11,359 nt of DNA from DASCNA01 sp036011305 (GTDB lineage: Bacteria > Verrucomicrobiota > Lentisphaeria > Victivallales > GWF2-38-69): positions 1 to 11,359 of the forward strand of contig DASCNA010000087.1 in assembly GCA_036011305.1 (NCBI GenBank). The letters run 5' to 3'. Below the pieces are notes generated by a model. That model did no database searches, was not told where the DNA came from, and saw nothing but the letters and a program-made list of their open reading frames with translations. A program made the translations under genes and the position numbers. Positions 6,422 through 11,359 of the stretch are shown here, piece by piece (position 1 is the first letter of the stretch; each line of letters starts with the position of its first letter).

Positions 6422-8118
6422 TATTTTACCCCTTTATTAGTTTTGTTATTTTCTATTTTTGCCCATGAATCTCTTAAAGCAACAGTTCTATTAAAAATAA
6501 GTTTATTACATGTAGAATCTTTATCTACACAAAAATAACCTATCCTTTCAAATTGGAATTTATCATTAGGTTTAGCTGTACTTAAGCTTGGTTCTACGTA
6601 ACAGTCAGTTAATCTTTTCAGTGAATCTTTATTCAAATTATCCAGAAAAGATTTACTTTCAGGATCTTTATCTACAAATAATCTATCATAAAGATTTACT
6701 TCAGCCTTAATTGCATGATTAGCTGATACCCAATGAATCGTACCTTTGATTTTGCGTCCATCAGGAGCAGTTCCACCGCGGGTTTCAGGGTCGTAGGTAC
6801 AATGAACTTCTACAACTTCTCCATTCTCATCTTTTATACAACCTGTACATTTCACAATATAACCATATCTCAAGCGTACTTCCCTACCAGGCACCATTCT
6901 GAAATACTTTTTAGGAGCTTCTTCTCTAAAATCATCTTTTTCTATATATAGTATTTTGGAAAATGGCACTTTTCTTGAACCAGCATCAAGGTTTTCAGGA
7001 TTATTAATTGCTTCAAGTTCATCTTCCATATCATCCGGATAGTTAGTAATTACCACTTTTAGAGGGTTTAAGACTCCCATTACGCGGGAAGCATTTTTGT
7101 TCAAATCTTCTCTAACACAATATTCAAGTAGCGATACATCGATAGTCTGTTCTCTTTTTGTGAGTCCGGCTTTATCCAAAAAGTTTTTAATAGCAATTGG
7201 TGTGTATCCACGTCTTCTCATACCCGAAACGGTTGGCATCCGAGGATCATCCCAGCCTTTCACATATTTTCCTTCAACAAGCTGTACAAGTTTTCTTTTA
7301 CTCATAACAGTATAAGTAAGATTCAAACGGTTAAATTCAATCTGCTGTGGATGACAAGGTACTTCCAACTCATCCAGAATCCAATCATACAATGGACGAT
7401 GGATTTCAAATTCAAGAGTGCATATAGAATGTGTTATTCCTTCAATTGAATCTGAAAGACAGTGTGCAAAATCATACATCGGATAAATACACCAATTATT
7501 GCCTGTTCTATGATGATGAGCATGTTTAATTCTATATATAGCAGGATCCCTCATATGAATATTAGGAGAAGCCATATCAATTTTAGCTCGCAAAGTTCTT
7601 TTCCCATCCTCGAATTCACCGTTTCGCATGCGCTCAAATAAATCCATATTTTCATCTATTGAGCGGTTTCTGTAGGGACTGTCCTTTCCCGGCTCTGTCA
7701 AAGTTCCACGATACTCTTTTATTTCATCAGCGCTTAAATCACAGACAAATGCCTTGTTTTTTTTAATTAATTCAACAGCATAATTATAAAGTTTTTCATA
7801 ATAGTCAGAAGCGTAATAAAGGTCATCATTCCAATCATGTCCGAGCCAGTGAATATCTTCTTTTATAGACTCTACATATTCAACATCCTCTTTTACAGGA
7901 TTTGTATCATCAAATCTCAAATGGCATTTCCCATTAAAGTCTTCAGCAATACCAAAATTCAAATTTAAAGATTTAGCATGTCCAATATGCAAATAACCAT
8001 TCGGCTCAGGAGGGAAACGAGTTATTACTTTTCCATCATTTTTATTATTTAAAATATCACCAGTAATTATTGTTCTTATAAAATCCAAAGATTTTTTTTC
8101 TTCATTATTATCAATCAT
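6421..8118 (-). CDS. glnS: Glutaminyl-tRNA synthetase
   Basis: GlnRS charges tRNA-Gln with glutamine directly, using ATP, in the cytoplasm. The 565 residues are close to the 554 of E. coli GlnS, and long blocks match it as recalled: the HIGH motif in PPEPNGYLHIGHAKS, LRFDDTNPVKED, CIYPMYDFAH, EGITHSICTLEF, the KMSKS-type VMSKRKL, GWDDPRMPT and IHWVSANHA. The C-terminal beta-barrel region that reads the anticodon is complete through FNRTVALRDSWAK. Having GlnRS means this organism need not make Gln-tRNA by the indirect GatCAB route. The ATG overlaps the end of gltX by 8 bp, with AAGGA 10 nt upstream inside gltX. The final codons hold the ribosome site for the ATP-grasp gene. Confidence 0.97.
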   Translation of the reverse strand: MIDNNEEKKSLDFIRTIITGDILNNKNDGKVITRFPPEPNGYLHIGHAKSLNLNFGIAEDFNGKCHLRFDDTNPVKEDVEYVESIKEDIHWLGHDWNDDLYYASDYYEKLYNYAVELIKKNKAFVCDLSADEIKEYRGTLTEPGKDSPYRNRSIDENMDLFERMRNGEFEDGKRTLRAKIDMASPNIHMRDPAIYRIKHAHHHRTGNNWCIYPMYDFAHCLSDSIEGITHSICTLEFEIHRPLYDWILDELEVPCHPQQIEFNRLNLTYTVMSKRKLVQLVEGKYVKGWDDPRMPTVSGMRRRGYTPIAIKNFLDKAGLTKREQTIDVSLLEYCVREDLNKNASRVMGVLNPLKVVITNYPDDMEDELEAINNPENLDAGSRKVPFSKILYIEKDDFREEAPKKYFRMVPGREVRLRYGYIVKCTGCIKDENGEVVEVHCTYDPETRGGTAPDGRKIKGTIHWVSANHAIKAEVNLYDRLFVDKDPESKSFLDNLNKDSLKRLTDCYVEPSLSTAKPNDKFQFERIGYFCVDKDSTCNKLIFNRTVALRDSWAKIENNKTNKGVK

Positions 8119-9766
8119 TTTTCAGAGTTCCTTCAACTACATCTAATACTTTACCAATACGGTATATTATTTTGTCTCTGCCAATTAAGGTTAAAGTTTT
8201 AAATAAATCAGCTCCGCCACTTTTACCAGTCACTGCAATCCTGACCGGCTGATTCAGTTTACCTTCAGGTAGTTCAGCTTCCTGTTGAGATAAAGCAATA
8301 GTTTTCTCAAATTCTCTCTCTGATATACTCTGCGGCATGTCAGAAAGCTTACTCCTGAGTAAACTTAATGCTTTAACGATCTCCTCTTTCTTAAAACTTT
8401 TTTTAGCAGCTTTTAAGTCATATTCATATTTTTTATCTGTCAATTCTGTTTCACCAGTTTCTACTGTATTAAAAAAAGATGAATCATCAAAAAAGAAATA
8501 TTTCCAGTCGGCTACCTGTGAATAAATTTTTGTTCTTGACTGCATAAATTCGGCAATCTTATTAAATTCAGGAGGCTGTATATCATCACACCAACCCTGT
8601 TTTAATGCTTCCTTATAAGCATTTTCGACAAATATATTTTTGTCAATTTCAGCCATATATAATCCATTGAGATTTAATAATTTATTCATATCAAACTGTG
8701 CAGGAGAGCTTTTAACTCTATCCAAAGTGAATGATTCTATCATTTCACCAATACTCATTTTTTCTCTATCTCCGCCGGGAGACCAGCCAAGCAATGATAA
8801 ATAGTTAAAAAGGGCTTTTGCCAAATAACCTTTTTCTTTAAAATCACCTACGAAAGCATCGCCGTCACGCTTACTATATGGTTTACCGGTTCTATTAACT
8901 ATCATAGGCATATGGGCATAATATGGTGTATTCACTCCAAGTGCTGTAAAAAGCAAAATGTGCCTGTAGGTATTTTCCACATGATCATCCCCTCGAATAA
9001 TATGTGTAACACCCTGCTGAATATCATCATATACATTGGCCAGATGAAAAACAGGTGACCCGTTCCCTCTTACAATCACTAGATCTTTCATACCATCTAA
9101 TGGTTTTGCTAATTCTCCTTTAATCAAATCATTATAGAAAACTTCTCTTCTCAAAAAGGAAATTTTAGAACAATTATTAAAACAGAAAGATTTTTTACAT
9201 GACAGAATATCATCTATATTTTCCTCAACATCAAAAACAATATTATTCTCAACATCATATACTTTCAGTTCTCTAAATCCTGCAAGTGATGCAAAATTTT
9301 CAATTGGTTTACCTTTTTTGCTGATGGTCGAAAATTTAACGCCTGTATGGTTTATTTTAACTTCAGTCTCAGAATGAACTTCTATTTCAACATTCCCTAC
9401 TGATCTAATATTTTTACTATCATTCCAGGGAATTCTAAACAATAGAGGGCTTTTCTCTCCTTCTTTAACAGGCATATAATAAGCTTTTTTTTCATCTAAC
9501 AGTTTTAGAGCTGTTTCAACATGTTCATCTTCATGCTGACTCTGATAATAAAATTCTCCATCGCAATCCAAGCCAAGCCACTCCATGCATTCTAAAAGTC
9601 TGTCTATAGCACCTTGAGTAGATCTTTCTTTGTCTGTATCTTCAACTCTTAATATAAACTCACCTTCCGTGTGCCTTGCGAAGAGGTAGTTAAATATAGC
9701 TGTTCTAATATTACCTATATGGACATTTCCTGTTGGAGATGGTGCAAATCTTACTTTGGTTTTCAT
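8111..9766 (-). CDS. gltX: Glutamyl-tRNA synthetase, atypical long form
   Basis: GltX charges tRNA-Glu with glutamate in the cytoplasm. The HIGH region is FAPSPTGNVHIGNIRTA (residues 7-23), the KMSKS-type motif is PYSKRDGDAF (296-305), and GVTHIIRGDDHVENT (252-266) is typical. The C-terminal anticodon-binding part ends in KLNQPVRIAVTG. At 551 residues it is longer than the usual 470-490. The stretch after YY at 96-97, which normally carries a CxC zinc-binding region, is missing, and about 90 residues (118-208) are inserted before the VFYNDLIKGE segment. That insert has three cysteines (C190, C196, C199) and looks beta-rich. A good AGGA site lies 6 nt before the ATG. It is the first gene of the operon with glnS and the ligase. 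Function as GluRS is very likely; the role of the insert is unknown. Confidence 0.94.
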   Translation of the reverse strand: MKTKVRFAPSPTGNVHIGNIRTAIFNYLFARHTEGEFILRVEDTDKERSTQGAIDRLLECMEWLGLDCDGEFYYQSQHEDEHVETALKLLDEKKAYYMPVKEGEKSPLLFRIPWNDSKNIRSVGNVEIEVHSETEVKINHTGVKFSTISKKGKPIENFASLAGFRELKVYDVENNIVFDVEENIDDILSCKKSFCFNNCSKISFLRREVFYNDLIKGELAKPLDGMKDLVIVRGNGSPVFHLANVYDDIQQGVTHIIRGDDHVENTYRHILLFTALGVNTPYYAHMPMIVNRTGKPYSKRDGDAFVGDFKEKGYLAKALFNYLSLLGWSPGGDREKMSIGEMIESFTLDRVKSSPAQFDMNKLLNLNGLYMAEIDKNIFVENAYKEALKQGWCDDIQPPEFNKIAEFMQSRTKIYSQVADWKYFFFDDSSFFNTVETGETELTDKKYEYDLKAAKKSFKKEEIVKALSLLRSKLSDMPQSISEREFEKTIALSQQEAELPEGKLNQPVRIAVTGKSGGADLFKTLTLIGRDKIIYRIGKVLDVVEGTLKND

Positions 9767-9894
9767 ATATATTCCTGTTAATTAAGCAAAAGCTGATAAA
9801 TAAATTTACTAAATACAAAAGAAATAATATAAACTTTTTCCTTTATATTTAAATACTCCATCAATATTGATATTGAAGAAAAATAAATTAACTT
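9767..9894 (-). promoter_or_regulatory. Leader region of the gltX operon
   Basis: This gap lies between the antiporter terminator and gltX and should contain the operon promoter. I found no pair of boxes with good spacing. Its main structure is a 16-bp palindrome at 9861-9876, described separately. The Shine-Dalgarno AGGA of gltX is at 9773-9776. Confidence 0.4.
9861..9876. repeat. 16-bp palindrome upstream of gltX, candidate operator
   Basis: TCAATAT (9861-9867) and its exact reverse complement ATATTGA (9870-9876) flank a 2-nt centre, about 95 bp before the gltX start. The size and position suit an operator. The arms are AT-rich, so chance is possible. The core AATATTGATATT also occurs at 729-740 upstream of the flavocytochrome gene. 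Confidence 0.35.
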
Positions 9895-9941
9895 AAAAAA
9901 GTCAGGTTAAAACCTATACAATAGATTTTAACCCGACTTTT
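9895..9941 (-). terminator. Strong terminator of the antiporter gene
   Basis: Bases 9926-9941 and 9897-9912 form a 16-bp stem around a 13-nt loop. Read on the minus strand every position pairs, one as G-U; read on the plus strand that position is an A-C mismatch. The stem is therefore best formed in the minus-strand transcript. It starts 18 bp after the antiporter stop codon and runs into six U (9900-9895), the last part of the stem. It separates the antiporter from the gltX operon. Confidence 0.82.
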
Positions 9942-9959
9942 ATTTTGTAATCCCAATAA

Positions 9960-11291
9960 TTAATTGGTTTGTTTTGATTGTTTATTTTTATCCTTATTCT
10001 TCTGTATAACCATTAATCCATACAACGGGATACTGATCAGGAGGAGAATCATCACAAAATAGACTACATCTACACTTGAACTTGCAATGGCAAAAATAGA
10101 AAACAGTGCACCTATTACAGCAATAAAAATATTGATTTTTACCCTGGTTATTTTCATTTTGTTTTTGTACAGGAAGACTATCTCTGCAATACAGGTATAT
10201 AAATAAGCAATAACAGCTAAAGATGTAGCAGCTAATATAAAAATTTCGAACTGTTTTATTAAGTTTAGATAGGAAGTAAAATAATATAATACAGAAGAAA
10301 CTAGTGTGGTTATGAAAATGCCCCATCCAGGAACTCCAAATTTATTTCTTTTGCCGAAAACCTTAGGAAAAAGCCCGTCTTCAGCAGCAGACATAGTGGC
10401 CTGCACTCCCAGAAGAGTCCAGGAATTTATAGCGCCTAATAATGAAAATAATGCACCGAATGTAATAATAAAACCACCGAAGCTCCCGAGTAATATTTTA
10501 CCTGCTTCAGAAAATGGAAATGTTGACACAGAGAGCTGCTTCATAGGAATCATACCCATAATCAGGGCACATGTTATTATATAAAGTGCAGCAGCAGATA
10601 GAGTTCCTATGATAGTTGCCAAAGGTATATTCCTTTTAGCATTTTTTACAGATCCTGCAGGAACAGTTGCGGCTTCAACTCCTAAGAATGACCATAGAGT
10701 TAAAGCTGCGGCAATTGTAAATGCAGAAACTGTAGAACCACCAGAGATATTAAAACTTGAGCTCAAATAAGAAGGATGAAAATATGCCCAGCCTAAAGCT
10801 ACAACTATAATTAAAGGTATAAATTTAAAAATTGTTGTAATAACAGCTACAATACCTGCATTCTTTACTCCGATCATATTAATTATGCCGAAAAGCCAGA
10901 GCAATCCAACACCGATATAAGCTGAATAATGTGTTACATGAGGAAAAAAGAATGCTAAATAACCTATAGTTGCCGGGATATATGAAATATTACCCACCCA
11001 TGCTGTCAGCCAATAACAGTACGCTGTCTGAAAACCTACAAAATCGCCAAATTCTGCATGAGAATATGCATACGGCCCACCATTGGCAGGCATCACAGAT
11101 CCCAGTTTAGCAAAAACGAGAGCAAGGAAGACCGCTCCTATGGCTGTGACAATCCATGAAACAAGCCCGATGGAACCATACCCTGCTAAAGATGCCGGCA
11201 GCATATATACTCCTGAACCTACAATCGTTCCTGCAACAAAAAACGTTAATATCCAAGCCCCAATTTTTTTCCCTGTATGTTCTGTACTCAT
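9960..11291 (-). CDS. APC-family amino-acid antiporter, AdiC-like
   Basis: A 443-residue inner-membrane transporter with about twelve membrane segments. It lines up almost without gaps to E. coli AdiC (445 residues), the arginine/agmatine exchanger, as recalled. Shared landmarks are the substrate motif GSG (25-27), Y93, N101, W200 (AdiC W202), the gate glutamate E206 (AdiC E208) and W291 (AdiC W293). The AdiC asparagine N22 is T22 here. These matches favour exchange of a cationic amino acid or its decarboxylated product, but PotE- and CadB-like relatives are similar and no decarboxylase gene lies nearby, so the substrate is open. A clear AAGG (11297-11300) is 5 nt before the ATG. It has its own terminator and is probably transcribed alone. 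Confidence 0.9.
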   Translation of the reverse strand: MSTEHTGKKIGAWILTFFVAGTIVGSGVYMLPASLAGYGSIGLVSWIVTAIGAVFLALVFAKLGSVMPANGGPYAYSHAEFGDFVGFQTAYCYWLTAWVGNISYIPATIGYLAFFFPHVTHYSAYIGVGLLWLFGIINMIGVKNAGIVAVITTIFKFIPLIIVVALGWAYFHPSYLSSSFNISGGSTVSAFTIAAALTLWSFLGVEAATVPAGSVKNAKRNIPLATIIGTLSAAALYIITCALIMGMIPMKQLSVSTFPFSEAGKILLGSFGGFIITFGALFSLLGAINSWTLLGVQATMSAAEDGLFPKVFGKRNKFGVPGWGIFITTLVSSVLYYFTSYLNLIKQFEIFILAATSLAVIAYLYTCIAEIVFLYKNKMKITRVKINIFIAVIGALFSIFAIASSSVDVVYFVMILLLISIPLYGLMVIQKNKDKNKQSKQTN

Positions 11292-11359
11292 AAATACCTT
11301 AATTTAAATTAATAATTCTTTGTAGTGAAAGAAATGACTAAAATCCCAAATAAATAATT
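11292..11359 (-). promoter_or_regulatory. Upstream region of the antiporter gene
   Basis: AT-rich, with the antiporter's Shine-Dalgarno site AAGG at 11297-11300. I see no clear promoter boxes before the window ends. Confidence 0.3.

Noticed and set aside
9994..10326. Open frame on the minus strand within the antiporter gene
   Set aside because: It is a frame-shifted shadow of a clear membrane transporter gene, with a cysteine- and tyrosine-rich translation that looks like noise.

Overview
The window comes from a strongly AT-rich bacterial chromosome. It carries a dedicated glutaminyl-tRNA synthetase (glnS), a dTDP-sugar pathway enzyme (rfbA) and clear Shine-Dalgarno sites before most genes. 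Together these suggest a Gram-negative-type bacterium. The glutamyl-tRNA synthetase has an unusual form; from memory only, its core (motifs PVFHLANVYDD, GDDHVENTYRH, PYSKRDGDAF) resembles sequences of the Lentisphaerota/Verrucomicrobiota side of the PVC group. No search was possible, so this placement is tentative.

Layout. Bases 1-84 may hold the last codons of an upstream + strand gene. A very AT-rich stretch of about 730 bp follows, with no convincing gene but several repeats: a 19-bp 9-1-9 palindrome at 231-249, a 27-codon hydrophobic ORF at 280-363, and short direct repeats just before the next gene. Bases 817-5170 carry four + strand genes: a NOX/ferric-reductase-like transmembrane flavocytochrome, rfbA, a flavodoxin-like protein, and a MocR-type (GntR plus aminotransferase-fold) regulator. 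The last three are packed with a 4-bp gap and then a 7-bp overlap, behind a likely promoter and an inverted repeat in the 76-bp gap after the flavocytochrome gene. A bidirectional terminator at about 5169-5213 separates this block from the minus-strand half.

On the minus strand, read from right to left, an AdiC-like APC amino-acid antiporter (11291-9960) ends in a strong terminator (9895-9941). An apparent operon follows, gltX-glnS-ATP-grasp ligase (9766-5267). Its genes overlap by 8 bp and 1 bp, so an uncharacterised ATP-dependent ligase is tightly coupled to the two enzymes that charge tRNAs with glutamate and glutamine.

How the genes may work together. The + strand half combines membrane electron transfer (flavocytochrome), a small flavoprotein and a PLP-dependent-type regulator, with an orphan nucleotide-sugar enzyme between them; a shared redox theme is inference. 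The minus-strand half is about amino acids: uptake or exchange, tRNA charging with Glu and Gln, and an ATP-grasp ligase that probably joins a carboxylate to an amine. The most notable points are the remodelled GltX, the MocR protein lacking two residues normally conserved in fold-type I aminotransferases, the ligase coupled to gltX-glnS, and the bacterial NOX-like protein with the same heme-histidine spacing as gp91phox.
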